Source: Rhodobium gokarnense
GTDB taxonomy: Bacteria > Pseudomonadota > Alphaproteobacteria > Rhizobiales > Rhodobiaceae
Reading direction: 5' to 3'
NCBI RefSeq assembly: GCF_025961475.1
Contig: NZ_JAOQNS010000002.1
Location: forward strand, 124,001 to 188,000
DNA length: 64,000 nucleotides
Shown here: in pieces, positions 43,675-52,819 of the stretch
Position numbering within the stretch: position 1 is the first letter of the stretch
Layout: the number at the start of each line of letters is the position of its first letter
The notes under the pieces: generated by a model
What the model was told of the DNA's origin: nothing
Seen by the model: the letters and a program-made list of their open reading frames with translations, nothing else
Databases searched by the model: none
Program-made: the position numbers and the translations under genes

Positions 43675-44078
43675 CTGGGAACGAGCTCGCGCAAGACCTG
43701 ACCCGCAACCAGGCGCTGGTGCTTGATGCGCTCGCCGATGCCGGCGCGCCGCTCAGCGCCTATTCGATCCTCGACCGGCTGCGCGGCGAGGGGTTCCGCG
43801 CCCCGCTCCAGGTCTACCGCGCCCTCGACAAGCTGCAGGAATACGGCCTCGTCCATCGGCTGGAAAGCCTCAACGCCTTCATCGTCTGCAGCCACCCGGA
43901 CTGCGTGCCGCACGACTCCATCATCTTCGCCATCTGCGAGCAGTGCGGCGCGGTGACGGAGTTCGCCGATAAGGCGATGAACCGTGACGTCCGCAAATGG
44001 GCGGACGCGGAACACTTCCACCTGACGAAATCGGTGATCGAGTTGCGCGGCACCTGCCGCCGCTGCGCCGCCAACTGA
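43671..44078 (+). CDS. zur: Zinc uptake regulator, Fur family
   Basis: 135-residue zinc-responsive repressor. The N-terminal winged helix reads TRNQALVLDALADAGAPLSAYSILDRLRGEGFRAPLQVYRALDKLQEYGLVHRLES. The dimerisation and metal part follows with HPDCVPHDSIIFAICEQCGAV and a C-terminal GTCRRC, so both CxxC pairs for structural zinc are present. The identity as Zur rather than Fur is inferred from the operon with znuCB. When zinc-loaded it would repress znuA and znuCB-zur from the shared promoter, including itself. The start overlaps the znuB stop. Confidence 0.93.
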   Translation: MTGNELAQDLTRNQALVLDALADAGAPLSAYSILDRLRGEGFRAPLQVYRALDKLQEYGLVHRLESLNAFIVCSHPDCVPHDSIIFAICEQCGAVTEFADKAMNRDVRKWADAEHFHLTKSVIELRGTCRRCAAN

Positions 44079-44103
44079 GCGGTCTGCCCCGGCCAGGGTC
44101 CGG

Positions 44104-46065
44104 TCAGGCGGACCGGACGCTGTCGAGGAACTTCGTCACTTCGGTCTGCAGCCGCTCGCTGTCGCTCGACAGCCTGCGTGCGGAGGAGAGCACCTGCGAG
44201 GAGGCCGCTCCGGTTTCTTCCGCGCCGCGATTGACGTCGGAGATGTTGGAGGCGACCTCGGCCGTTCCGGTCGCGGCCTCGGTGACGTTGCGGGTGATTT
44301 CCTGGGTTGCCGCACCCTGCTCCTCGATTGCAGCCGCGATCCCGGCGGAGATGTCGGACAGGCGCCCGATGGTCGCCCCGATCTCCTTGATCGCGCCGAC
44401 GGACTCGCCCGTGGCCGTCTGGATGTTGCCGATCTGGGCGCCGATCTCTTCTGTGGCCTTGGCGGTCTGCTCGGCCAGTTGCTTGACCTCGGCGGCGACC
44501 ACGGCAAAGCCCTTGCCGGCCTCGCCGGCCCGCGCCGCCTCGATCGTGGCGTTGAGGGCGAGAAGGTTGGTCTGCTGGGCGATCTCGGTGATCAGGTTGA
44601 CGACGTCGCCGATCCGCGTGGCCGCCTCCGAAAGGGTCCCGATGCGTGCATCCGTGCGGTCCGCCTGCCCGACGGCCTCTGCGGCGATCTGGCTGGACTC
44701 CAGCACCTGCCGGCCGATTTCGTTGACCGAGGCGGCCATTTCCTCGCTGGCAGATGCCACCGACTGGACATTGGCGGAGGCCTCGTCCGACGCGGCTGCG
44801 ACGCTGGTCGACAGCTCGCGGGTGCGCTGCGCCGTCCCGGTGAGGACGTCGGCCGAACTCTCCAGTTCCCGCGACGAGGTGGAGACGGTCCGGATGATGT
44901 CGCCGACGGCGCTCTCGAAACTGTCGGCAAGGCGTTCCATGTCGGCCTTGCGGGCGGCCGCGCGCCGCGCTTCCTCGTCCTTTTCCTGGTCTTCCAGGCG
45001 CTTGCGCTCGATGGCGTTGCTCTTGAAGACTTCGACGGCGGCAGCCATCTTGCCGATCTCGTCGCTGCGCCCGGTGTCCGGGATCTCGACGGCCAGGTTG
45101 CCGTCGGCAAGGACGCCCATGGTCGCCGTCATCCGCGACAGCGGGCGCACCACCGAGCGGCCGATCAGCCAGGCAGCGAACATGACGAGGACGGCGACGG
45201 CGACGATCGACCAGGTGATGATCGACCGGGTCTGGCTGAAGACGGCATCGCGCGCTGTCCGCGCCTGTTCGGCGGTCGTGCCGATCCGGGCGACGATCTG
45301 GCCGACCGTCGGCTCCAGCGCCGCGTAGGCGGCGGACATCTCACTGGTGCGGACGCGGACGACCTCGGCGGCGTCGGACCAGGCGAGGAAATCGCGCTGG
45401 TACGCGGCGATCAGGTCGGAAATCTGCGCCTTGTCGGCCGCCGGCAGGTCCGAGGCGGCGAGCGTCGCGGAGAAGGTCTCGACGCCTTTCTTCAGCCGGT
45501 CGACATATTTCGGGTCGCCGCGCAGCATGAAGTCCTTTTCGTGCCGGCGCAGCATCAGCATGTCGGCGGCGAGCCGCGGCGCATCGAAGGCCTTCAGCCG
45601 ATCCTCGACGTCGTGGACCGAGCTGCGCAGGCTCCCCTGAAGCCCCTTGTCCGGCGCCAGTCCGCGCGCGATGCTGGCGGAAACCACCGCCTTGAAGCTC
45701 GTCACATAGGTGTCGAAGCCGGCCTTGACCTGGTCGGCCTCGCCGGTGATCTCCCGCCAGTCCGACGCAACGGCATCCTTGCGGATTTCGGCAAGGATGC
45801 TGTCGACCGTCTGGCTGATCTCGGCATGGCGGTCCGCATATTGCGTGTCGGACCGCAGCAGGAAGTCCTTTTCCGCCCGGCGCGCGTTGAGGAGGGCCGC
45901 ATCGAGAAGCAATGCCTGGCGACCGATCTCGTCGGCCTTGACCGCCCTGTCGCCGTACCGCGCCGCCTTGTTGTCGCCGGCAAGATAGACACCGCCCAAC
46001 GCGAGGACGCCGACCATGCCCAAAAGGCCGATCGAAAAAATTCGGATTCCCAAGCCGCCGACCAT
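44104..46065 (-). CDS. Methyl-accepting chemotaxis protein with helical bimodular (HBM-like) sensor
   Basis: 653-residue chemoreceptor from the ATG at 46065 ([25 protein letters not shown]), preceded by AGAGG; an ATG at 46143 would add 26 basic residues. Two membrane segments (about 8-28 and 282-302) enclose a periplasmic helical domain of about 250 residues with two similar halves, each containing an EKDFLLR/EKDFMLR motif, as in helical-bimodular sensors. A HAMP domain ([21 protein letters not shown]) and signalling domain ([23 protein letters not shown]) follow. It ends 25 bp from zur, convergent. Confidence 0.92.
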   Translation of the reverse strand: MVGGLGIRIFSIGLLGMVGVLALGGVYLAGDNKAARYGDRAVKADEIGRQALLLDAALLNARRAEKDFLLRSDTQYADRHAEISQTVDSILAEIRKDAVASDWREITGEADQVKAGFDTYVTSFKAVVSASIARGLAPDKGLQGSLRSSVHDVEDRLKAFDAPRLAADMLMLRRHEKDFMLRGDPKYVDRLKKGVETFSATLAASDLPAADKAQISDLIAAYQRDFLAWSDAAEVVRVRTSEMSAAYAALEPTVGQIVARIGTTAEQARTARDAVFSQTRSIITWSIVAVAVLVMFAAWLIGRSVVRPLSRMTATMGVLADGNLAVEIPDTGRSDEIGKMAAAVEVFKSNAIERKRLEDQEKDEEARRAAARKADMERLADSFESAVGDIIRTVSTSSRELESSADVLTGTAQRTRELSTSVAAASDEASANVQSVASASEEMAASVNEIGRQVLESSQIAAEAVGQADRTDARIGTLSEAATRIGDVVNLITEIAQQTNLLALNATIEAARAGEAGKGFAVVAAEVKQLAEQTAKATEEIGAQIGNIQTATGESVGAIKEIGATIGRLSDISAGIAAAIEEQGAATQEITRNVTEAATGTAEVASNISDVNRGAEETGAASSQVLSSARRLSSDSERLQTEVTKFLDSVRSA

Positions 46066-46266
46066 CTGCACTGACCTCTGAATTGCGGTAACCAATTTGA
46101 TTCGAAGTAAAGCCGAGTCGCTTCTTGGTTGCAGCCTGCTCAAAAAAGATTAAATGGTCCTTAAGACTGTAATATTCGGCTGAATGGCGGGCCAGTCACA
46201 AATTATACATTAAATACGCAATAATCGGAGAGCGCGAAGTCGAATCTGGCGTTTTTACCCCTGGTT

Positions 46267-46998
46267 TTATTTCAGTCGTCCCGAATGCAGCCCTGTAATG
46301 ACGAGGCTTGCCTGGCGCTTGCAGTCCTTGTCGATCATCCACCGGAGGATACCGCCCCAATCGTCGGCCTTGATCGCATCGGGCCGCACATGCAGCGTGT
46401 AGCGGCGCGGGTTGCCGTCGATGGACAGCACCAGCCGGTCGCCGTCATGGGAGAGCCGCGCCGGCAGCTCCATCGTCGCCTTGCCCATCGGCCAGCTCTT
46501 TTCGGAGAGTTTTTCGCGCTCGCCCCGCACCGTCACCGAGGCCGGGCGGAGAGCATCCTTGCGCCAGAGCGTCAGTGGTGCGGCTTCCACGCAGCGCTCG
46601 CCGGAACTGTCCACATTGATCATCCAGATGTCCGGCTGCGGGGCGATGCCCTCGCGGCCGTCGGCGCGCCGGGATGCGCCCAGCACGTTGGTTTCGCCGG
46701 ACGCACCGGCAACGAAGCCGGCGATCCGGGAAAGCCCCGGCGGCAAAGCGGCCTCGTCGGCGGAGGCCGCCGCGGCGCCCTCCCGTGGGCCTTCAACCCG
46801 GGTCACCGTGCCGTCCTCGGCCAACAGCGTCAGCGTCTCGCCGGCGGCAAGGCCGATCGCGTCCGCATCCTCGATGACGGTCCCTGCGGCGTAACGCCCG
46901 TCGCCGGTGGTCGCCGCGATGACGACCAGCGGCCCCTGCGCGGCGGCAGCGCCCGCCGCACCGACCAGCAGCATCAAGCCTAGCAAAAGCCGCAACAT
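46267..46998 (-). CDS. Secreted protein of unknown function (FecR-like N-terminal pattern)
   Basis: 243-residue protein with a clear signal peptide (MLRLLLGLMLLVGAAGAAAAQ). The part after it (about 24-72: a YAAGTVIEDADAIGLAAGE stretch, LTLLAEDGTVTRVEGP) resembles the beta-strand pattern of FecR-like domains often encoded beside CHASE2 cyclases and caspase-like proteins. A C-terminal region with two possible disulfide cysteines (GERCVEAAP; DKDCKRQ) is not recognised. Last gene on the minus strand of the cyclase/caspase region; the toxin-antitoxin pair lies between it and the cyclase gene. The function is unknown, and the link to the cyclase cluster is contextual. Confidence 0.65.
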   Translation of the reverse strand: MLRLLLGLMLLVGAAGAAAAQGPLVVIAATTGDGRYAAGTVIEDADAIGLAAGETLTLLAEDGTVTRVEGPREGAAAASADEAALPPGLSRIAGFVAGASGETNVLGASRRADGREGIAPQPDIWMINVDSSGERCVEAAPLTLWRKDALRPASVTVRGEREKLSEKSWPMGKATMELPARLSHDGDRLVLSIDGNPRRYTLHVRPDAIKADDWGGILRWMIDKDCKRQASLVITGLHSGRLK

Positions 46999-47082
46999 CG
47001 CCGCCTCCCTTTCGATCCATCAAAGCATGGAATTGGGGTCGCGGTCACTTGGCCGCAAGCGGGACAGGGCCGCGGACACGCG

Positions 47083-47445
47083 TCAGGGGACGAGGTCGTC
47101 GATGTCGAGGTCCAATGCCTCGGCCAGCGCTTTTACCGTCGACAGCCGGGGATCGACCTTACCGGCCTCGATGTCGCTGATGGTCGCCGAGCGCTGGCCC
47201 GACCTTTCGGCCAGTTGCGCCTGCGTCAGTCCGGCCGCCTTGCGCCAGGCGACCAGCGGGTGCAGATCGCCGGCGAGGACGCGCCGGGCAAGGTCCGCCG
47301 GCAGGGCCGGGCCACTGCGTCCCTCCGCCGCCCGCGCCGCGTCGGCGATATCCTGGGCGCGCGCCGTCAGTCGGGCATATTCGGAAGCCGTGATCGTCAC
47401 CAGGCTTTCTCCCTCCGGGGTCGCCGATACCAACGGCTTGGTCAT
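47083..47445 (-). CDS. XRE-family antitoxin
   Basis: 120-residue DNA-binding antitoxin of a type II toxin-antitoxin pair. The C-terminal half is an XRE helix-turn-helix (PLVAWRKAAGLTQAQLAERSGQRSATISDIEAGKVDPRLSTVKALAEALDLDID). The N-terminal 60 residues (GESLVTITASEYARLTARAQDIADA) probably neutralise the toxin. It lies 12 bp downstream of the toxin gene, the reverse of the usual order, as in HigBA/RelE-XRE modules. It should bind palindromes in the shared promoter. Confidence 0.88.
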   Translation of the reverse strand: MTKPLVSATPEGESLVTITASEYARLTARAQDIADAARAAEGRSGPALPADLARRVLAGDLHPLVAWRKAAGLTQAQLAERSGQRSATISDIEAGKVDPRLSTVKALAEALDLDIDDLVP

Positions 47446-47457
47446 GGCCCGTTCTCC

Positions 47458-47703
47458 TTAGCGATAGATGTCGCGACGATGGGCGACGCGGGTGACCGTC
47501 ATCGTACCCGCCGCCTCGTCGATATCGAAAACGGCCCGCCAATCGCCGACGCGCAGGCGATAGGTGGAGGTCGTTCCCTGCAGCTTCACCACATCACCAA
47601 CCGACGGGTCGGTGGCGTAGGCTTCGAGGGCAGAAAAGATGCGGTCGCGGACCGGGATCACCTTCATCTGCTTCAGCGCCTTTCGCGTGATGAAGAGCTC
47701 CAT
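47458..47703 (-). CDS. RelE/ParE-superfamily toxin
   Basis: 81-residue toxin, first gene of the pair. It begins MELFITRKALKQMKVIPVRDRI and contains VVKLQGTTSTYRLRVGDWRAVFDID and a C-terminal RVAHRRDIYR, the usual RelE-fold pattern (core LxG....RLRVGDWR.vf, then VxxRRxIY). Members of this fold cut mRNA at the ribosome or poison gyrase; which applies here cannot be told. Partner is the XRE antitoxin 12 bp downstream. Confidence 0.88.
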   Translation of the reverse strand: MELFITRKALKQMKVIPVRDRIFSALEAYATDPSVGDVVKLQGTTSTYRLRVGDWRAVFDIDEAAGTMTVTRVAHRRDIYR

Positions 47704-47722
47704 TGCCCAATCCCGTCATCTA

Positions 47723-47766
47723 ATACGGTATAACGTATGAATTGAAAGGAAAACACGCTTTAGCGT
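47723..47766 (-). promoter_or_regulatory. Toxin-antitoxin promoter/operator with two palindromes
   Basis: ATACG-GTATAA-CGTAT (47723-47738) and the perfect ACGCT-TT-AGCGT (47755-47766) lie in a short AT-rich gap between the cyclase stop and the toxin start. The minus strand carries TTATAC as a possible -10. Typical autoregulation layout for an XRE-type antitoxin. Confidence 0.5.
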
Positions 47767-47780
47767 AATTCAGCCTATCA

Positions 47781-49733
47781 TCATTTCGCTGCAAGCACGA
47801 TGGTGGTGGAAGTCTGGCCCGCGGCGATGCGGCCGAGCCAGAAGGCGGAAAGCGGATCGCCCGGGGCCTCCCGAAGCGCTTCTTCGAAGCCCGCGCGTGC
47901 GGCGTCGAGATCGCCCGCTTCCAGTGCGGCAAAGCTCTTGCGATAGGTCTCTGCCGTCGCGCCGTTCCCCGACAGCGGCTCGAAACAGGCAATGCCGATG
48001 CTCTTTCCCTTCACCACCAGCGTGCCGATCGGCCGGAAGGTCCGGTCGGGCGCCGCCTCCGCCACGGTGCCGCTGACGCAGATGCGCCCGCCGATCGTGC
48101 GGTTGGCGGCTTCGAGCCGGGAAGCCGTGTTCACCGTGTCGCCGATGGCCGTGTAGTCGAAGAACCGCTTGCCGCCGAAATTGCCGACGATCGCCTCGCC
48201 GCGATGGACGCCGATGCGGGTGACGCCGAGCGATATCCCGCGCTCTTTCAGCACGCTCCGGTAGCCTTCGGAAAACGCGTCGACGGCGAGCGCCAGCGCG
48301 ACGGCCCGCGCCGCCTGGTCGTCCTGGCTTTCCGGTGCGCCGAAGAAGCCGACGACGGCATCGCCGACGATCTTGTCGATGGTTGCCTCATGGGCGAGGA
48401 AGAGGCCGCAGACCCGGTCGAGATATTCGTTGAGGAGTTCGGCCACCTCCTGCGCCGGCAGGCCCTCGGCGAGGTGGGTAAAGCCTTCAAGGTCGGTGAA
48501 GACGGAGGTGATGATGCGCTTCTCGCCGCCGAGGGCGAGGGCCTCCTCACTCGACACCATGCGGCGAACCAGCGCCGGGCTCACATAGTGGGAAAAGGCG
48601 TGCTCGATATAGTCGCGCTGGGCCCGGTCGCGCAGCCACTGCACGGCGGCAAGGATGCCGCCGACGACGAGCGCGGCAAGGCTGGGGGCAATCAGCGGCA
48701 ATTGCAGATGGGCGTGGGTGAAGACCTGGATGCCCACGGCCCAGAGCGCAAGGAGGAGGGCGCCGAGGCCGACGATCCTGAGGAGCGGCGAGGAAAGCCC
48801 GGCAAAGACGAGGGCCGTCAGCACCGCAAGGAGCGCGGTGAAGCCGAGTTCCCCAAGCAGCTCCAGCGTCTCGTAATGGGTGCCCGCGAGCATCTGGGCC
48901 AGCATCTGGGCATGGATGAGGACGCCGTGGATGAGCCCGGCCTCCGCCCCGAGCGCCGTGGTGAACGGCGTCTGGTGCAGGTCCGCCGTCGGCAGCATCG
49001 CGCCGATCAGCACCGCCTTGCCGGCAAACCAGGCATCGGGAAGGTTGGCCGCCACATGCGCGGGGTAGACCGGGAACCGGTGCGGCCGTCCCTCGGCGTC
49101 GCTGAAATAGGTGATGCGGCCCGGATCGCCTGCCCGCGGCACCTTCGCGCCGAGCCTTGTCGCTATCGCGGCGGCGAGCCCGTCCTGCCAATCGCCGTCG
49201 ACGACGCGCCCGGCGGTCAGGTCGCGCACGGTGCCGTCGTCGCGCTCGCGCAGCAGCGTCACGAGCCCCTTGTCGAAGCCGGCAAGCGCGTCTGTCAGGA
49301 ACGCCGCCTGCTTCTCCGTCAGACCGTCCATGCGGGTCGCGAACCCCATGACGATCGGCGTCCTGGCCGTCCGCACAGCGGAGAGAAGGGCAAGGTCCTT
49401 TGCCGGCTCACTTCGCTGGTCGATCAGGATGTCGAGGCCGATGACGGCGGGTTTCGCGCGGTCGATGCGGGCGATCAGTTCGGCAAGGAAGGCCCGGTCG
49501 ATGGGCGAGCGATAGGGAAGGGTGGACAGCGTTTCCTCGTCCACGGCAACGACGACGATGTCCTTCGGCGGATCGTGCCAGACATGGAGGACAGAGGTAA
49601 GGATGTCGCCAATCCGCGGCTCCAGCCGGTGGCCGACGGCAAAGCCGACCCCGGTGGCCAGCGCGACGGCAAGGATCGCGGCCGGCCAGCCGCCGAAGCG
49701 CAGGCGCCGGCGGCGCTCGGGTCGTTCCGTCAT
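47781..49733 (-). CDS. Adenylate cyclase, class III, with CHASE2 sensor domain
   Basis: 650-residue membrane signalling enzyme making cAMP. An N-terminal membrane segment (about 15-35) precedes a periplasmic CHASE2 domain (about 45-275: VAVDEETLSTLPYRSPIDRA, GKAVLIGAMLPTADLHQTP). Three further hydrophobic segments (about 293-365) follow, then a cytoplasmic cyclase domain (about 400-595). Catalytic residues are intact: metal-binding D414 (FTDLEGFT) and D458 (GDAVVGFFG), adenine-specifying K454 and D526 (FFDYTAIGD), and transition-state N535/R539. Residue pattern predicts cAMP rather than cGMP. The C-terminus has a short TPR-like stretch. It lies 24 bp downstream of the caspase-like gene, in one operon. 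Confidence 0.94.
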   Translation of the reverse strand: MTERPERRRRLRFGGWPAAILAVALATGVGFAVGHRLEPRIGDILTSVLHVWHDPPKDIVVVAVDEETLSTLPYRSPIDRAFLAELIARIDRAKPAVIGLDILIDQRSEPAKDLALLSAVRTARTPIVMGFATRMDGLTEKQAAFLTDALAGFDKGLVTLLRERDDGTVRDLTAGRVVDGDWQDGLAAAIATRLGAKVPRAGDPGRITYFSDAEGRPHRFPVYPAHVAANLPDAWFAGKAVLIGAMLPTADLHQTPFTTALGAEAGLIHGVLIHAQMLAQMLAGTHYETLELLGELGFTALLAVLTALVFAGLSSPLLRIVGLGALLLALWAVGIQVFTHAHLQLPLIAPSLAALVVGGILAAVQWLRDRAQRDYIEHAFSHYVSPALVRRMVSSEEALALGGEKRIITSVFTDLEGFTHLAEGLPAQEVAELLNEYLDRVCGLFLAHEATIDKIVGDAVVGFFGAPESQDDQAARAVALALAVDAFSEGYRSVLKERGISLGVTRIGVHRGEAIVGNFGGKRFFDYTAIGDTVNTASRLEAANRTIGGRICVSGTVAEAAPDRTFRPIGTLVVKGKSIGIACFEPLSGNGATAETYRKSFAALEAGDLDAARAGFEEALREAPGDPLSAFWLGRIAAGQTSTTIVLAAK

Positions 49734-49757
49734 GGTCCCGGCCGGCCCCCGGATGGC

Positions 49758-51932
49758 CTATTGCGGCACCACATCGAAGCGCTTGATCTCCGATTGGGTG
49801 CCGTCCTTGTAGGTGAGCCGCAGCGAGGTGTAGCCGGTGCCGCGCGGCACGGTCGCGTAGATGTCGGTCGGATTGCCGCTCGCGGTCTCCACCACATGGG
49901 GATTGTTCGGATCGCATGCGGCGAGCCGGTATTCCCGGTCGGGCATGTCCGTGTCGAAGCCGTATTCGACGCTGTCGATGGCGCAGCGATAGCTGATCAG
50001 GTGCGTGAAATAGATCAGCATCTTGCCGTTCCAGTCGCGGTAGCTGACCCAGGAATTGGACATCTGCTCCAGAATATTCTTCTGGCCGGCGATAAGCGCC
50101 GTATCCGGATCGAAATTGATCTCATAGGGACCTTGCGTCTCGCCGCGGATGTCCCGGTAGCGCACCTGCAGCGTCGTCGGCCCGGTATGGCCGGGCAGTT
50201 CCACGGTCGGGTAGGGGATCGGCTTGCCGGTGGTCGGATGGATCGCCCCTTGCAGGAAGCCGGTGGAGCGGAAGTCGGCGCCCTCCTTGGCAACGAAGAT
50301 TTCCTCCACCTGGTCGGCGATGGAAAGGCTCAGCATCCAGCCCTGGTTGCTGCGCATGGAGGTGAGGCTCACCGGGTTGGTCAGCGCCTTCCTGCTGAGG
50401 AAGGAGAGGGCGGCGAGCCTCGTCTTGGCGTCCTCGATCTGGTCGGCGGCAAGCTGCTGGTCGATGAAATATTTGAGGAACTGGCCCTCGTCGACAAGCT
50501 CCATGAAGCGGGAGAGCAGCTCAAGCTCGCGCCGCTTGTCGGCGGTCGACTGGCGGCCGAGCCGGGCGAGCGAGAAGTCGCGGCTGAGTTCGTAATAGGC
50601 CGGCGCGAAGTCCGGATTGCGCTCGATCACGCCCTCCAGCTCCTCCACCCGCTGCTCCCGGTCGTTGAGGAGGACGGTGACGAAATTGAGGATCGGATCG
50701 CGCGTCCCGGCGGCAAGGGCGAAATAGGTCTCGCGGGCCCCGGCGCGGCCCTCCTGGGCCTTCAGAAAGTTCTGGAAGCGGTAGTGCGGATCGACGTAAG
50801 GCAGGCCGAAGGCGAAGAACTTCAGATAGTCCTGCCGGGCCTTCAGAAAATTGCCCTTGATCTCGTTGAGCCGCGCATTGGAGTAGAACTCGTAGGGCTC
50901 GGTCGGATTGTCGACGATGAGCGAGCGGCTGGCGAGCTGGGCGAAAAGCTGCTCCATCTGCGGCGTGATCTCGCCGCCGCTGCCGCCCGCCTCGGCAAGC
51001 CGCGCCTTGGCGAGCCCGGCAAAGGCGCCGTCCGGAAACTTGTCGAGATAGAGCTGCAGTTCCGGAGCCGAGCCGTTCTTGACGTCATTCCAGAGCTGCA
51101 ACTCGATCTGCATGGCGCTCTGGTCGCCGCTTTTTTTCGAAAGCGCCGCGACGGCCGCATTCTCGGCCGCCGCATCGGCGGGCACGAAGACGATATCGGC
51201 GGTCAGCGAGGAATGGTCCCAGGGCACCTGCTTGCCGCCGGTCTCCGCAACGACCGAGCGGCGCACGTTCTTGAACGCGGTCTCCACCGTCTGGCCGGGC
51301 CGCAGGATCTCGCGCGCAATCGCGGCCGTATAGGGGCTGTTGAGGCTCGCGCCGTCGGTCGCCGTGGAACCCGGCGCGGTGGCAAAGCTGATGAAGGAAC
51401 CTCGCGGCGTCGCGCGCAGGAGCGCGAGCCCCTCATTAGCGGTGTTGATGCTGCGTGAGAGTGCGGTGTTACGGCAGGCATCAAGCACGATGACATTGGC
51501 GCCCTTGTGCGCCTGTTCCAGCTTGCCGAGCACCCAGTCGACCGACAGCGCCTCGAACTCCGCGTCGACCTCGTCCTCAAGACTGGCCTTGAGAGGCGCC
51601 AGGTAGTTGAGGCCGTTCGCCTGGAAGCCGTGGCCGGAATAGTAGAACATGCCGAGTGCGTCGGGCCCGGCCTCGGTCAGCTTCTTGCCGAAGGACGCAA
51701 TCGCCCGCTTCATGGTGCGAAGATCCGCATCGAGCACGGTGTCGACCGTAAAACCGGCCTTCTTCAGCGCATCGGCGATCAGCGCCGCATCGTTGGTCGG
51801 GTTCTTCAGCGCCGTCAGCGTGCTGCTGGAATAGCCGGCATTGCCAATGACGAGCGCCAGCCGCTCCGCGGCACTGGCGGGGGCGGCGATCGCGAGTGCG
51901 ATCAGAAAAAGCGCAACGATCGAGCGCCGCAT
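49758..51932 (-). CDS. Secreted caspase-family (C14) peptidase with tetratricopeptide-like middle region
   Basis: 724-residue protein from the ATG at 51932 (MRRSIVALFLIALAIAAPASA, signal peptide), with GGAG at proper spacing. The caspase-like domain (about residues 25-245) begins RLALVIGNAGYSSSTLTALKNPTNDA and holds the catalytic dyad H101 (FYYSGHGFQ) and C153 (VLDACRN), so it looks active, a metacaspase-like cysteine peptidase acting in the periplasm. The middle is helical with short repeat-like segments (about 270-500), and the C-terminal part is beta-rich (EQMSNSWVSYRDWNGKM). The cyclase gene follows after 24 bp. Target and trigger unknown. Confidence 0.9.
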   Translation of the reverse strand: MRRSIVALFLIALAIAAPASAAERLALVIGNAGYSSSTLTALKNPTNDAALIADALKKAGFTVDTVLDADLRTMKRAIASFGKKLTEAGPDALGMFYYSGHGFQANGLNYLAPLKASLEDEVDAEFEALSVDWVLGKLEQAHKGANVIVLDACRNTALSRSINTANEGLALLRATPRGSFISFATAPGSTATDGASLNSPYTAAIAREILRPGQTVETAFKNVRRSVVAETGGKQVPWDHSSLTADIVFVPADAAAENAAVAALSKKSGDQSAMQIELQLWNDVKNGSAPELQLYLDKFPDGAFAGLAKARLAEAGGSGGEITPQMEQLFAQLASRSLIVDNPTEPYEFYSNARLNEIKGNFLKARQDYLKFFAFGLPYVDPHYRFQNFLKAQEGRAGARETYFALAAGTRDPILNFVTVLLNDREQRVEELEGVIERNPDFAPAYYELSRDFSLARLGRQSTADKRRELELLSRFMELVDEGQFLKYFIDQQLAADQIEDAKTRLAALSFLSRKALTNPVSLTSMRSNQGWMLSLSIADQVEEIFVAKEGADFRSTGFLQGAIHPTTGKPIPYPTVELPGHTGPTTLQVRYRDIRGETQGPYEINFDPDTALIAGQKNILEQMSNSWVSYRDWNGKMLIYFTHLISYRCAIDSVEYGFDTDMPDREYRLAACDPNNPHVVETASGNPTDIYATVPRGTGYTSLRLTYKDGTQSEIKRFDVVPQ

Positions 51933-52020
51933 GGGCATCTCCGTCAAGGACCAGAAGAGAGGGACGGCGATGGTACACGCTCCCGGCACAAGGGCAAGGC
52001 GGGCAGCCCGCAGCAAGGCG

Positions 52021-52464
52021 CTAGGGCCTCACATAGGTGTAGCCTTCTTCCTGCAGCTCGATGAGGCGGGCAACGCCGGAGGGAACGATCGTCGCCTCCT
52101 CGATCAACGCCACTTCCTTGCCGTCCTTGCGGCTCATCGCTTGTTGCGTGTTGGCGCAGGCGGAAAAGGTGAGGTTCTCGATCTCAAGGCTCATCGTCTC
52201 GATGCGATCCTTCACCGGGCTGGTGTCGTCCCGCAGCATCGTCAGGCCCGGCCCGTAGGCGACCACCTCGATGATCGCCGTGTCGCCCTTGGCGTCGTAG
52301 TATTTTTTGAGGTTCTGGACGTTGTTGAGCGCCATGTTGAGGACGGTCTTGTCCGACTGGTCCACATGGACGGCGATCTTGTGGGTCCTGCCGGCGGCAA
52401 ATCCGGGCTGGGCGGCGGCAACAAGGAATACGGCGGCCATCGCCGCCTTCAGGCTGATCGTCAT
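52021..52464 (-). CDS. Secreted DsrE-family protein
   Basis: 147-residue protein from the ATG at 52464 (MTISLKAAMAAVFLVAAAQPGFA, signal peptide), with GGGGAAG upstream. The mature part has the DsrE/DsrF-like alpha/beta pattern: KIAVHVDQSDKTVLNMALNN, IIEVVAYGPGLTMLRDD, then NLTFSACANTQQAM containing the single cysteine of the mature protein at the position where DsrE-type proteins bind sulfur, and a C-terminal GVARLIELQEEGYTYVRP. Periplasmic members are uncharacterised and may handle sulfane sulfur (inference). It lies 88 bp upstream of the caspase-like gene on the same strand. Confidence 0.8.
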   Translation of the reverse strand: MTISLKAAMAAVFLVAAAQPGFAAGRTHKIAVHVDQSDKTVLNMALNNVQNLKKYYDAKGDTAIIEVVAYGPGLTMLRDDTSPVKDRIETMSLEIENLTFSACANTQQAMSRKDGKEVALIEEATIVPSGVARLIELQEEGYTYVRP

Positions 52465-52819
52465 GGTGCGTTTCTTCCCCAAGTGTCTGTCAGCGCCTCT
52501 TTTTCCGGGCGCCATGGGGGGAAGCTTAGAGACATATAGAAAAAACGGAAATCGTTTTGTCGTGAGGGTGCAACGCAGAGTCTTGCCCGAGAAAAGGAGT
52601 GCACGTGCGATGTCGCCCCGGCGTTTCCACCCTCTCCCGCATCATTGCCGGGCTTGACCCGGCAATCCATAGGGCCTTTGATTTCAATCCGTTAGGTTGA
52701 AAGTTGCCGCTCCTCATCATGGACCACCGTGTCAAGCACGGCGGTGACGCGGAGTGGGTGGCAAAGTTAGCGAAAAAGCCTCAAGAGGAGGAGGCGGGCA
52801 AGAAGACGGCGCAAGGCCC
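52465..52819. other. Intergenic region with a GC palindrome, no gene seen
   Basis: 355 bp between the DsrE-like and hydrolase genes, both on the minus strand. It contains the palindromic repeat at 52645-52665 (listed separately), a related CGTGTCAAGCACGG dyad near 52730, and an AT-rich promoter zone near 52530-52560 for the DsrE-like gene. Confidence 0.5.
52645..52665. repeat. Short palindromic intergenic repeat (TTGCCGGG/CCCGGCAA)
   Basis: TTGCCGGG-CTTGA-CCCGGCAA has perfect 8-bp arms. The surrounding words resemble GC-rich repeat elements common between rhizobial genes. It may act as a terminator for the hydrolase gene. Confidence 0.65.

Noticed and set aside
48204-51458. Open frame of 1084 codons on the plus strand
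   Set aside because: Antisense to the caspase and cyclase genes, which have intact active sites; the translation has no family features.
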